Shown here in pieces: positions 14,238 to 22,237 of a DNA stretch of 51,759 nucleotides. The notes below the pieces were generated by a model that saw only the letters and a program-made list of their open reading frames with translations, was not told the origin of the DNA and did no database searches. The translations under genes were made by a program, and so were the position numbers. Position 1 is the stretch's first letter, and each line of letters opens with the position of its first letter. The stretch is from an uncultured Eubacteriales bacterium (lineage in GTDB: Bacteria; Bacillota; Clostridia; Oscillospirales; Oscillospiraceae), in assembly GCA_900555735.1 (NCBI GenBank), contig USMI01000002.1, positions 1 through 51,759 of the forward strand, given 5' to 3'.

Positions 14238-16463
14238 ATGGAAGAGTATAACTCCATTCCGTGGAGAAAGCACGAAGACCTGAATAAATACGCCGTGGCT
14301 ACCAACGTTCCGGTTTGGCTGGGTGGCAAGAAAGTAATCGCAGATCGAGTTGTCAAGACTTGCTGTCCGCACAACTGCTATGATACCTGCGGTGAGCTGG
14401 TGTATGTCAAGGATGAGAAGGTTATCAAAATTGAGGGAGATCCGGAGCATCCAATCACCAAAGGACATCTGTGCCTGAAAGGCTGCGCCAATGTGCAGAA
14501 GATCAACAGCCCCGACCGTGTGAAGTACCCGATGCTGCGCGTTGGCGAGCGGGGTGAGGGCAAGTTCAAGCGCATCACGTGGGATGAGGCCATGGACTGG
14601 ATGGTTGAGAAGATCCAGACCATCACGAAAAAGTATGGATCTGAGGCAATCATGGAGTATTGCTACTCGGGAAACAGAGAGCATATGGCGAAGGTGGTTG
14701 CGGCTCGTCTGTGGAATCTGATGGGGGCCACAAAATTGGTGGGCAGCTTCTGCCTGCTCTCTGGTGCGACAGGCTCTTTCTACAGCGTTGGCAGCCAGTA
14801 TACCATGGATCCTGCTATCTGGTCGGAGCATGCTGATACCGTTTTCCTAGTGGGACGAAATTGCTCTGCCACGAACCCGCATATCTTCCCCTTCCTGTAC
14901 CGTGCCAAGGAACGTGGTGCAAAACTGATCGTAGTGGATCCCTATACTACCGGCGTTGCCTCCAAGGCGGATATTCATCTGCGTCCCCGTCCCGGCACCG
15001 ATGGCGCTATGTGTTTGGGTATGATGCACTGGATCATCAAAAATGACCTGTGGGATCATGATTTCGTGGAAAAACACACGGTGGGTTTCGACGAACTGGT
15101 CAAGCTGGTGGAAAAGTGGACGCCCGAGTATACAGAGGAAATTACCACGATTCCCAAGGAGCAGATCATTGAGGTCGCGCAGATTTTGGCAACCACGAAT
15201 ACCCAGTTTGAAACCGGTTATGGTCAGCAGCGTTACAGCAACGGCCATCAGGTTCAGCGAGCTTTGGCCTGCTTGGCGGGACTGTGCGGCAGTTTCGGAA
15301 AAGAGACGGGTAACTATAACTTCATCTCTGGTATGGGTTTCCCCGGAATAACTGGTTTTGCCCATCAGAATAACGTGGTGCTGCCGGAAGGCGCTGAAAT
15401 CAAGCAGACACGTATGGTAAATATTGCTGCCGTGGCAGAAGCCATTCATAAGGCGGACAATCCGCCTATCAAGGGCGTTATTTCTTATCGCGGCGGTCTG
15501 ATTTCGCAGCAGCCCAATGTGGATTACACGATCGAAGCGGTCAAGTCTCTCGATATGTTTGTATCCATCGAGCAGTTTATGACAGACGATACTGACTATG
15601 CCGATCTGGTGTTGCCTGCCTGCCACTACATGGAACAGTATGGCCTCCACCCCTCCTATTGGCATAACTACAATCAGGTTCTTGTGCCTGTGTGCCAGCC
15701 GCCCTATGAGTGCGTACCAGACGTGGAGATCTTCGAGGAGCTGGGGCGTCGTCTGGGCTACGAGAAGTATTTCCCCAGAGAACGTACAGGCTTGGATTAT
15801 GTGCGTATGCTGATCGGTGAAGAGTGCGATGTGGACGCTGCTGTGTCTCCCAATGGGCCTGTGCGCAACCCTGAGAAGTGGTGCCCCGAGATTCCTTATA
15901 AGGATGGTCAGTTTGACACGCCTTCCGGGAAGTTGGAGCTGTTCTCGGCTGGAATGGAGGAACGTGGCAAAAAATTTGAAGGCGAGTATTGCCCGGTACC
16001 GCAATTCTTTGAGCCGGCGGAGAGCATCCGTGCAACCCCTGAACTGGCAAAGAAGTATCCGCTGAACGTCATTTCTCAGCATCCGGCATTCCGGACGCAC
16101 TCCCAGTATTATAACCTGCCCTGGATCCGCGAAATTGAAGGCCCGGCCAGACTGTTTATGAGCAAGGTGGATGCTGCAGAGCGTGGCATCAACGATGGCG
16201 ATCTGGTGCGTATCTTCAATGACCGTGGAGAGTTGACGAACATTGTTGCCCGAGTAGGTATTCGCGTAAAACCCGGCGTTGTGGAAATGAGCAGTGGTAT
16301 GTGGGTGAAGCTGGGCGGCAGTGTCAACAAACTGACCGGCATGTATCCCGCTGGCCCCAGAGATGTCCTTTGTGAAGGCGGTATTATGCAGGAGTATCAT
16401 CCGCTGATGGATGGCAACACCGGCTCATATTTCAATACTCTGGTTGATGTCCAGAAAATGTGA
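14238..16463 (+). CDS. DMSO-reductase-family molybdopterin oxidoreductase, substrate unknown
   Basis: A 741-aa catalytic subunit binding Mo- (or W-) bis-molybdopterin guanine dinucleotide. The N-terminal [4Fe-4S] motif is C43-x3-C47-x3-C51-x27-C79 (CCPHNCYDTC then HLCLKG). The candidate metal ligand is Cys172 in GSFCLLSGATG, as in enzymes with cysteine coordination; an alignment is needed to confirm it. GRNCSATNPHIFPF, VDPYTTG and RPGTDGAM are cofactor-binding stretches. The C-terminal domain is complete (TPSGKLELF, SQHPAFRTHSQY). No Tat signal is present, so it acts in the cytoplasm. The start at 14238 is set by GAGGAG eight bases upstream. It is followed immediately by two ferredoxins and an FAD/NADH protein, which suggests NADH-linked reduction or oxidation of an organic substrate. 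Confidence 0.9.
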   Translation: MEEYNSIPWRKHEDLNKYAVATNVPVWLGGKKVIADRVVKTCCPHNCYDTCGELVYVKDEKVIKIEGDPEHPITKGHLCLKGCANVQKINSPDRVKYPMLRVGERGEGKFKRITWDEAMDWMVEKIQTITKKYGSEAIMEYCYSGNREHMAKVVAARLWNLMGATKLVGSFCLLSGATGSFYSVGSQYTMDPAIWSEHADTVFLVGRNCSATNPHIFPFLYRAKERGAKLIVVDPYTTGVASKADIHLRPRPGTDGAMCLGMMHWIIKNDLWDHDFVEKHTVGFDELVKLVEKWTPEYTEEITTIPKEQIIEVAQILATTNTQFETGYGQQRYSNGHQVQRALACLAGLCGSFGKETGNYNFISGMGFPGITGFAHQNNVVLPEGAEIKQTRMVNIAAVAEAIHKADNPPIKGVISYRGGLISQQPNVDYTIEAVKSLDMFVSIEQFMTDDTDYADLVLPACHYMEQYGLHPSYWHNYNQVLVPVCQPPYECVPDVEIFEELGRRLGYEKYFPRERTGLDYVRMLIGEECDVDAAVSPNGPVRNPEKWCPEIPYKDGQFDTPSGKLELFSAGMEERGKKFEGEYCPVPQFFEPAESIRATPELAKKYPLNVISQHPAFRTHSQYYNLPWIREIEGPARLFMSKVDAAERGINDGDLVRIFNDRGELTNIVARVGIRVKPGVVEMSSGMWVKLGGSVNKLTGMYPAGPRDVLCEGGIMQEYHPLMDGNTGSYFNTLVDVQKM

Positions 16464-16476
16464 GGGAGGAATAGTC

Positions 16477-16974
16477 ATGGATAAGCAGATGATTCTTTAT
16501 GTTGATACCAGACGCTGCATGGGCTGCCGTGCCTGTGAAACGGTCTGTAAGCTGGAAAATAACCTGGACGCGGGACCTCGGTTCACTATGGTTACAGAAG
16601 TCGAGACAGGAAGCGGTAATGACGAGCGTTTGAATTTCCTGCCCATTCCCTGTCAGCATTGCGGGGATGCGCCCTGCGTGAAAGCGTGTCCTACCGGCGC
16701 TCTGCATAAACGCAGCGACGGAATTGTTCTGGGGAACTCTAAGAAATGTATTGGTTGCCATGAGTGCTTGTGGGCCTGCCCGTTCGGCGTGCCGCAGTTT
16801 GGCGCTAACGGCCTGATGCAGAAATGCACCATGTGCTATAACCGCATCGATGAGGGAGACAAGCCGGCCTGTGTTCGGAACTGCCCGGCCGAAGCGATTC
16901 TGTGCGGAACTGTGGAGGAAGTGTCCGCTATCATGCGCAGCAGATATGCAGACGGAAATTATCGGAAGCCCTAA
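16477..16974 (+). CDS. Four-cluster ferredoxin subunit (DmsB/HycB type)
   Basis: A 165-aa protein with sixteen cysteines in four motifs: CMGCRACETVC, CQHCGDAPCVKACP, CIGCHECLWACP and CTMC with a distant CVRNCP. This is the arrangement of the electron-transfer subunits of DMSO-reductase-family enzymes. It begins 13 bases after the molybdoenzyme stop, with GAGGGAGGAATAGTC before the ATG. It probably shuttles electrons between the molybdoenzyme and the other ferredoxin or flavoprotein. No signal peptide is present. Confidence 0.92.
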   Translation: MDKQMILYVDTRRCMGCRACETVCKLENNLDAGPRFTMVTEVETGSGNDERLNFLPIPCQHCGDAPCVKACPTGALHKRSDGIVLGNSKKCIGCHECLWACPFGVPQFGANGLMQKCTMCYNRIDEGDKPACVRNCPAEAILCGTVEEVSAIMRSRYADGNYRKP

Positions 16975-16994
16975 GAGACGGTTAGGAGAGGCGT

Positions 16995-17471
16995 ATGAAA
17001 GTCTTAACAATTAACAGATCGCAGTGCAATGGCTGTGGTGCCTGCCAGATGGTCTGTTCCTTGACGAAAAAAAACGGATTGTGCCCCTCTGAGTCCCGCA
17101 TTCGAGTTCGGCGAGTTGGCGGCACGGACACGCAGTACGTGTGCGTATGCCAACATTGCGCCGAACCGGTATGTGTGTCTGCCTGTATGCGTGGGATTAT
17201 CGACAAAGACCCGGTTACAGGTGTTGTAACACGCAAACAGGAGGATTGCTTCACCTGCGCAGCTTGCAAAGTGATGTGTCCTCATGGAGCGGTGACATAT
17301 GACAGCACAATAGACGCCTTTGTTACCTGCGACCTCTGTGGAGGAGACCCCGCTTGTATCAAAGTCTGTCCCACCGGCGCTTTGCGCTATGAAGATCTGA
17401 GCGAAGCAAGTTCGGATTTTCGAAATCAGTACGCACAGCGCGTATTGCACGCAAAGGAGGTGGAGGAATGA
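16995..17471 (+). CDS. Second four-cluster ferredoxin (AOR-associated type)
   Basis: A 158-aa protein with CNGCGACQMVC, CQHCAEPVCVSAC, CFTCAACKVMCP and CDLCGGDPACIKVCP, enough for four [4Fe-4S] clusters. Ferredoxins of this layout accompany aldehyde ferredoxin oxidoreductases as well as DMSO-reductase-family enzymes. Here it directly precedes and overlaps (by four bases) the stand-alone AOR N-domain protein, which favours the AOR-type association. The first base of its ATG lies 21 bases after the previous stop. Confidence 0.9.
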   Translation: MKVLTINRSQCNGCGACQMVCSLTKKNGLCPSESRIRVRRVGGTDTQYVCVCQHCAEPVCVSACMRGIIDKDPVTGVVTRKQEDCFTCAACKVMCPHGAVTYDSTIDAFVTCDLCGGDPACIKVCPTGALRYEDLSEASSDFRNQYAQRVLHAKEVEE

Positions 17472-18373
17472 TCCAGCGAGAAATGCGGTATGCTCTGGTG
17501 GATCTGGCCAATCAAACATGGGACGTAAAAGATGTATTGGCAGACAAGTTCGGTACATGGGGCTTATTTCTTCAGGAACTACGTTTCTGGTGGCAAATCG
17601 ACCCCACCATGGTGGTACTCACTACGGGAATCCTTACGGGTACAGGAGCCCCCGGAACCGGTGCAATGACATGGTGCTATCTTGGTAGCGATGGAACCGT
17701 ATGTACTGCGGCGGCAGAGGGACGACTGGGTGCCTACCTGCGTTATGCGGGCGTGGATGCAATTGTATTTCTGAACAAAAGTGAACATCCTTGCAGTGTG
17801 ACCGTGGACAATGGGACTTTGGAACTGAAAGACCCGCAAACGGATAAACTGTCCCTTCTCGCAAACCGCAAAAACGAAGATGCCGTTATCGTAACAGTGT
17901 CTCCTGAAGTGGTTGCGGAGGACAAGTATTTTGCCATCGCTGGTAAAGATCTGGCGATATGTCTGCTGGACAAAGGCGTGTCAGAAATCCTTGTAGAAAC
18001 TACCGGCACATTGCCGACAGCGGATCCTGCGGCAATGATCTCCACTTGCACAGAACTCTGGCAAGCTGCGATTAGCGCCGGTCACACGCTGTCTGCCGGA
18101 CGTCTGCACCCTGCGTATTTCCTCTCGCTGGATCACGTTGCCGATTTCCAAAGTGCTTCTGTCTATGAGAACCCTGTGGCATCTGATGAGGATGCGGTAT
18201 TTTCGGCTCTGGGCATCATAAAAAGCAGGAATCTGACCCAATGCGATTGGAAGCAGTATACTGCAAAATTGATCACTGCTTTCTCCGGGGAAACTTGCAC
18301 AGCGGAAGATATAGACATGCTGGCCGCATACCTCTTGCAACTGCGCCAGGAAAAGGTCGGAGGTGATTTGTAA
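17468..18373 (+). CDS. Stand-alone AOR N-terminal-domain homologue
   Basis: A 301-aa protein resembling only the first domain of aldehyde ferredoxin oxidoreductases, the pterin-cradling domain. Diagnostic stretches are VVLTTGILTGTGAPGTGAM (residues about 48-66), AAEGRLGAYLRYAGVDAIVF and VTVDNGTLELKDPQTDKLSLL. True AORs are about 600 aa and have a C-terminal region with the cysteines for a [4Fe-4S] cluster; here that region is absent and the last 150 residues are not recognisable. It cannot be a complete AOR. It could be a cofactor-binding or cofactor-delivery partner, a regulatory subunit, or a decayed enzyme whose frame has stayed intact. It overlaps both neighbours or abuts them, so it is translated with the redox genes. 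Confidence 0.75.
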   Translation: MIQREMRYALVDLANQTWDVKDVLADKFGTWGLFLQELRFWWQIDPTMVVLTTGILTGTGAPGTGAMTWCYLGSDGTVCTAAAEGRLGAYLRYAGVDAIVFLNKSEHPCSVTVDNGTLELKDPQTDKLSLLANRKNEDAVIVTVSPEVVAEDKYFAIAGKDLAICLLDKGVSEILVETTGTLPTADPAAMISTCTELWQAAISAGHTLSAGRLHPAYFLSLDHVADFQSASVYENPVASDEDAVFSALGIIKSRNLTQCDWKQYTAKLITAFSGETCTAEDIDMLAAYLLQLRQEKVGGDL

Positions 18374-19672
18374 ATGGCGGAAAAGGTGGATCTGCTGATT
18401 ATTGGCAATGGCGTGGCCGGTAACAATGCTGCGTTGACTGCTAAGCGGACCGATCCCAACATGTCTGTTATGATCCTGAGTCGCGAGGCGCATACGGAGT
18501 ATGCTGCTCCTGCCTTGCCGGACTACCTTTCTGGAGAGCTGACAAAAGAAAAGATCTTAGTCAACACTTTTGAGAGCTATGCCAAAAATGGAATTCAGGT
18601 GCGTCTGAACGATGATGTGGTGGAGATCAAGCCGGAGGAAAAAGTGGTTAGAACTGCATCCGGTGCTGAATACATGTACAGCAAATTGATCGTTGCCACA
18701 GGCAGCTATCCGATCCAGCTGCGCAGGATGAAGGGAACCAATCTTCCGGGGAACTTCGTTTTGAAAACCATTGACGACGTGGATGCGATGGCGGCTTATC
18801 CCGGCAAGCAGGCGGTAGTAGTAGGATCTGGCGCCATCGGATTGGAAGGCGCTTTGGGTCTGAAGGAACGTGGCTACGAAAAAGTCACCATCGTGGAAGC
18901 ACTGGATTGGATCAATCTAAAGTCCTTTGATCGGGAGACGGCTGACGAAGTTGTGAAGGCTCTGCAAGAAAATGGGGTTGAGGTACTCAGCGGCGAAGCG
19001 GTGGAAGCGGTCGAGGGTGACGATTGTGTACGCGCCGTGCGAACGTCAAAGCGCGTGATTCCGTGCGACTTGGTTCTGTGGGGAATTGGTGTACGTCCCA
19101 GAGTGGACTTGGCTCAGAAAACAGGGATCGCTCTCGGCGAATTGGGCGGGATCGAAGTGGACGAACATATGCGTACAAACATCCCTGACATTTACGCTTG
19201 CGGAGACTGCACGGAATCCACGGATCGGCTCAGCGGTCAGAAAGCGCTGAACCTGTTCTGGGAGCCTGGTGCCAGGGGCGGCATGGTAGCCGGTTCGAAC
19301 TGTGCCGGGGTAGAGCGGGAATTCAACGGTTCTATCGCGCTTTTCCTGACATACATTGGCGAAACCTCTGTGGTGGCCTTTGGAAAAACGGAGAAAGATC
19401 TGGAAGGAACTGATTATCAACTGCTGGAGGATCGGAGTCACAATACATATCGCCGTATCTTGCTCCGGGAAGATAGAATTCAGGGAGTTCAGATGGTCAA
19501 TACCATGGATGGCGTGAATGAGCTGCTGGATCAGGTGCAGAAAGAGACCGACGTGGACATGGCGTTGCTGGAGCGTGAAGATTCCGGCAAATACGCTGCT
19601 ATGCAGTTGTCGTTGGCGGCATATTTAAAGCAGTTGAGAGCAAAGAACACCCGCGACGTGTGGAAACGGTGA
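18374..19672 (+). CDS. FAD-dependent NAD(P)H oxidoreductase (electron-transfer flavoprotein)
   Basis: A 432-aa pyridine-nucleotide-disulfide-reductase-fold protein. The FAD site is GNGVAG (residues 11-16), the NAD site GSGAIG (151-156), and the second FAD motif is IPDIYACGDCTE. The active-site cysteine of NADH oxidases and CoA-disulfide reductases (around residue 42) is missing; the local sequence is EYAAPALPDYLSGE, as in rubredoxin- or ferredoxin-reductase-like members. It probably moves electrons between NAD(P)H and the four-cluster ferredoxins. Aromatic aldehyde oxidoreductase operons (AorABC) carry a similar flavoprotein. It starts immediately after the AOR-N stop (TAAATG) and is the last gene of the operon. 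Confidence 0.88.
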   Translation: MAEKVDLLIIGNGVAGNNAALTAKRTDPNMSVMILSREAHTEYAAPALPDYLSGELTKEKILVNTFESYAKNGIQVRLNDDVVEIKPEEKVVRTASGAEYMYSKLIVATGSYPIQLRRMKGTNLPGNFVLKTIDDVDAMAAYPGKQAVVVGSGAIGLEGALGLKERGYEKVTIVEALDWINLKSFDRETADEVVKALQENGVEVLSGEAVEAVEGDDCVRAVRTSKRVIPCDLVLWGIGVRPRVDLAQKTGIALGELGGIEVDEHMRTNIPDIYACGDCTESTDRLSGQKALNLFWEPGARGGMVAGSNCAGVEREFNGSIALFLTYIGETSVVAFGKTEKDLEGTDYQLLEDRSHNTYRRILLREDRIQGVQMVNTMDGVNELLDQVQKETDVDMALLEREDSGKYAAMQLSLAAYLKQLRAKNTRDVWKR

Positions 19673-19693
19673 GAAGGAAGTTTCACCACAAAA

Positions 19694-19830
19694 AGAAATA
19701 TCGTTGCTTTCGAGCAATAGCCTCTACGGGGAAACCTATGAGCCTATTGCCGCAGATCAGCTGTGAAGCTGTACTGCCGAGTATGTCTGGAAACGGGCGT
19801 GCTTTCCGTGTTTGAGAAGAAAGCGTGTGT
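19694..19830 (+). ncRNA. Moco riboswitch (MOCO RNA motif) upstream of mobB
   Basis: The 250-base gap before mobB holds the conserved core of the Moco RNA: GGGGAAACC (about 19728-19736), GAGCCTATTGCCGCAG (about 19740-19755), a small variable hairpin CAGCTGTGAAGCTG, then CTGCCGAGTATGTCTGGAAAC. CAATAG before the core and CTATTG within it can pair. This agrees with the molybdenum- or tungsten-cofactor riboswitch as I remember it from E. coli moaA leaders. It precedes the full cofactor-synthesis operon, the expected position. Exact boundaries are approximate. Confidence 0.8.
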
Positions 19831-19839
19831 TCATCCTAA

Positions 19840-19889
19840 TAAGGTATGAGGCGTGCTTTACTTTTTTGCAAAGCACGCCTCATACCTTA
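19840..19889 (+). promoter_or_regulatory. Perfect 20-bp hairpin, likely expression platform of the Moco riboswitch
   Basis: Arms 19840-19859 and 19870-19889 are perfectly complementary; the 10-base loop contains T6. No U-tract follows the stem, so termination is not obvious. The right-arm segment AAAGCACGCC can also pair with GGCGTGCTTT near 19797-19806 at the 3' edge of the aptamer, which gives two exclusive folds as expected for a riboswitch. It ends about 22 bases before the mobB ribosome binding site. Confidence 0.7.
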
Positions 19890-19922
19890 TATTGTGGATT
19901 GGCAGGAAAAGTGGAGGAGACT

Positions 19923-20417
19923 ATGAAAAACGTCCCGATCATAACATTTGCAGCCTATTCCGGAACAGGAAAAACTACCTATCTTGAGAAGCTAATCCCA
20001 TGTCTGAAAGCGAAGGGGCTACGGGTTGCGGTGATTAAGCATGACGGTCATGATTTTCAGATGGATACACCGGGTACTGATACCTATCGCATTGCAAATG
20101 CCGGCGCAGATGCGGTGGCCATTGTTTCAGACTATCGATTCGCGTTGCTTGAACAGAGAAGCCATACAGCGGATGAGATTGCAGAGCGAATTCCGGATGT
20201 GGATCTGATTTTGACAGAAGGGTTTAAGCACGGCCCTTATCCAAAGGTCGCATTATATCGAGCCTCTTCTGGCAAACCTCTGGCGGTAGCTCCAGAGGAA
20301 TGTATTGCGGTTGTAACAGATACACCAATGAAAATGGATTGCCCGGTGTTCCCATTGAACGCCCCGGAAAACTTGGCGGAATATTTAGTGGAATTATTGG
20401 CAAAAAACGAAAAATGA
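19923..20417 (+). CDS. mobB: Molybdopterin-guanine dinucleotide biosynthesis adapter MobB
   Basis: A 164-aa P-loop GTP-binding protein that assists MobA in making the guanine dinucleotide form of the cofactor. The P-loop is AAYSGTGKTT (about residues 10-19), with Ala in place of the more usual first Gly. VAVIKHDGHDF and DLILTEGFKHGPYPKV are family stretches. The start at 19923 follows GTGGAGGAGACT. It is the first gene of the cofactor operon; the longer frame starting at 19812 would run through the riboswitch hairpin and is rejected. Its presence fits a bis-MGD enzyme such as the one at 14238. Confidence 0.92.
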   Translation: MKNVPIITFAAYSGTGKTTYLEKLIPCLKAKGLRVAVIKHDGHDFQMDTPGTDTYRIANAGADAVAIVSDYRFALLEQRSHTADEIAERIPDVDLILTEGFKHGPYPKVALYRASSGKPLAVAPEECIAVVTDTPMKMDCPVFPLNAPENLAEYLVELLAKNEK

Positions 20418-20428
20418 GGGAATAGCAA

Positions 20429-21622
20429 ATGTCAATTTCAATTGAGAGAGCTGTCGGCATTGCACGGAAATATGCTCCGGAATCAATTGTAGAAGAGGCT
20501 CTGTTGAGCGAATCACTGGGGCGTGTATTGGCGCAAGACGTATTTGCCCCAATCACACAACCACCTTTTGATCGTTCTCCGCTGGATGGATATGCGGTTT
20601 GCGCCGAAGATACCGAAGGAGCATCCCAAGAGGTACCTGTGCAGCTGCAGGTTGTGGATCATCTATGCGCTGGAGAGGTTGCAAATATCCCGTTGCAGCG
20701 TGGACAGGCAGTTCGTTTGATGACAGGCGCTATGCTGCCGGAGGGTACCAGCGGCGTGATACGGCAAGAGGATACAGACTTTGGTGAGAAATTTGTGCAA
20801 GTTTTCCGAGGAGTGCGTTTTGGTGAAAACTGCTGCCGTAAAGGCGAGGAATATGAGGCGGGGTCATTGCTGTTGCCCGCAGGAACGCGGGTGGATGCTG
20901 CATCCATTGCGGTAGCGGCAGGCGCGGGGATTTCTTGCTTGCCTATGTACCAGCGGGCGAAGATAGCCATCATCTCTACCGGGGATGAGATTTGCCAGCC
21001 GGGTCAATCCTTGCCCGAGGGAAAAATCTACGATTCAAACCGGGCATACTTGGCCGCTCGTTTGCGGCAATTAGGTGCAGATGTAGTAAATGAACTTTCC
21101 GCGGGAGACAGTCTTCCTCAACTGTGCCAGACACTAGAACAGTGCGCCGAATGCAACATCATCCTCACTACGGGCGGTGTTTCTGTAGGAGAAAAAGATC
21201 TGTTGGAACTTGCGGTAGTGGCCTGCGGTGTGCAGTTGCTATTTCACGGTATCGCCATCAAACCGGGAATGCCCACGCTAATGGCAAAGTGGAACCACAC
21301 GCTTATTTTAGGACTCTCTGGAAATCCATTTTCTGCGGCTGTACCCCTGGAATTGCTGCTACGTCCTATTTTAGCGAAGATGACAGGAGACTCGGCGTTG
21401 GAGATGGAGCGGCAGCATGGGGTGGCAGCTGATGACTTTACGAAATCCAGCCCTACCAGACGGTTCCTTCGAGCGTGGACAGATGGGCATCAGGTAAAGA
21501 TACCTGGCGCGCAAGCGAATGGTCAGATGCGCAGTATGGTGGGATGCAACTGCCTGGTGGATGTACCAGCCAAGAGTGGACCGATCCGCAAAGGTGACCC
21601 TGTTGATATCTGGATGCTATAA
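20429..21622 (+). CDS. moeA: Molybdopterin molybdenumtransferase MoeA
   Basis: A 397-aa MoeA, of the usual length, which inserts molybdate into adenylylated molybdopterin. Domain stretches seen are PPFDRSPLDGYAV (about residues 48-60), RLMTGAMLPEGT, the MoCF domain IISTGDEICQPGQSLPEGKIYDSN and TTGGVSVGEKD, and LSGNPFSAAVPLELLLRP. It lies 11 bases after mobB. A second, divergent MoeA-like gene occurs at 24091. Confidence 0.95.
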   Translation: MSISIERAVGIARKYAPESIVEEALLSESLGRVLAQDVFAPITQPPFDRSPLDGYAVCAEDTEGASQEVPVQLQVVDHLCAGEVANIPLQRGQAVRLMTGAMLPEGTSGVIRQEDTDFGEKFVQVFRGVRFGENCCRKGEEYEAGSLLLPAGTRVDAASIAVAAGAGISCLPMYQRAKIAIISTGDEICQPGQSLPEGKIYDSNRAYLAARLRQLGADVVNELSAGDSLPQLCQTLEQCAECNIILTTGGVSVGEKDLLELAVVACGVQLLFHGIAIKPGMPTLMAKWNHTLILGLSGNPFSAAVPLELLLRPILAKMTGDSALEMERQHGVAADDFTKSSPTRRFLRAWTDGHQVKIPGAQANGQMRSMVGCNCLVDVPAKSGPIRKGDPVDIWML

Positions 21623-21634
21623 CTGGAGGATATA

Positions 21635-22237
21635 ATGGCACTTTCTATAGATAATTGTGCTGCGGCGATACTGGCTGGTGGAGAGTCTCGCCGCATGGGG
21701 ACTTGCAAGTCATTACTGCCGCTTGGCAGGGAGACGATGATTGCTCGATTGACCCGCCAGTTGATAGATTTTCCAGAATTATGGATATCCACAAATGATC
21801 CGGCGGTGGCTCAAGGCTTACCGGGACAGATGGTGCAAGACCATTGGCCCGGTTTAGGACCGCTGGCAGGACTTGGCGCGGTACTGTCTGTTACGGAGAA
21901 AGAGTTCGTATTTTGTATCTCCTGTGATTTGGCTTTTTTTTCAAAGGAACTTGCTGAAGCCATGTTAGCGGATTTTTCACCGGGGATGTTAGCAATGGCT
22001 TGCGTAGACGCGACAGGGCGTATACACCCCCTATGCGGAATCTATGCCAAAGCCGCTCTGCCGATTGTGGAACATAGGTTGGCAAATAAACAATTACGTA
22101 TGCTAGATTGCTTGGAGAACCTGCATTTTGAGGCGTATCAGATTGCGCCGCGCTTTCCGGATGTGGTTTTAGAGAATATTAATACGCCGGAAGCCTATGC
22201 CCGTGTCTTGGCAATGGAAAAAGGAGGACAATCGTGA
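21635..22237 (+). CDS. mobA: Molybdenum cofactor guanylyltransferase MobA
   Basis: A 200-aa nucleotidyltransferase attaching GMP to molybdopterin. The GTP-binding signature is AAILAGGESRRMGTCKSLL (residues about 6-24), and the metal-binding FCISCDLAFF replaces the usual D-x-P with D-L-A. It starts 12 bases after moeA behind CTGGAGGATATA. The stop overlaps the GTG of moaA. Confidence 0.93.
   Translation: MALSIDNCAAAILAGGESRRMGTCKSLLPLGRETMIARLTRQLIDFPELWISTNDPAVAQGLPGQMVQDHWPGLGPLAGLGAVLSVTEKEFVFCISCDLAFFSKELAEAMLADFSPGMLAMACVDATGRIHPLCGIYAKAALPIVEHRLANKQLRMLDCLENLHFEAYQIAPRFPDVVLENINTPEAYARVLAMEKGGQS

Noticed and set aside
14847..16400. Open frame of 517 aa on the minus strand opposite the molybdoenzyme
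   Set aside because: It is antisense to well conserved motifs of the molybdoenzyme and contains no domain of its own.
17468..18373. Annotation as a complete aldehyde ferredoxin oxidoreductase
   Set aside because: It is half the length and lacks the cluster-binding cysteines of the C-terminal domains.
18374..19672. Annotation as NADH oxidase or CoA-disulfide reductase
   Set aside because: The catalytic cysteine expected near residue 42 is missing, so an electron-transfer reductase fits better.
19812..19922. Earlier start of mobB
   Set aside because: It would translate the riboswitch hairpin; the ATG at 19923 has a good ribosome binding site and the right family N-terminus.
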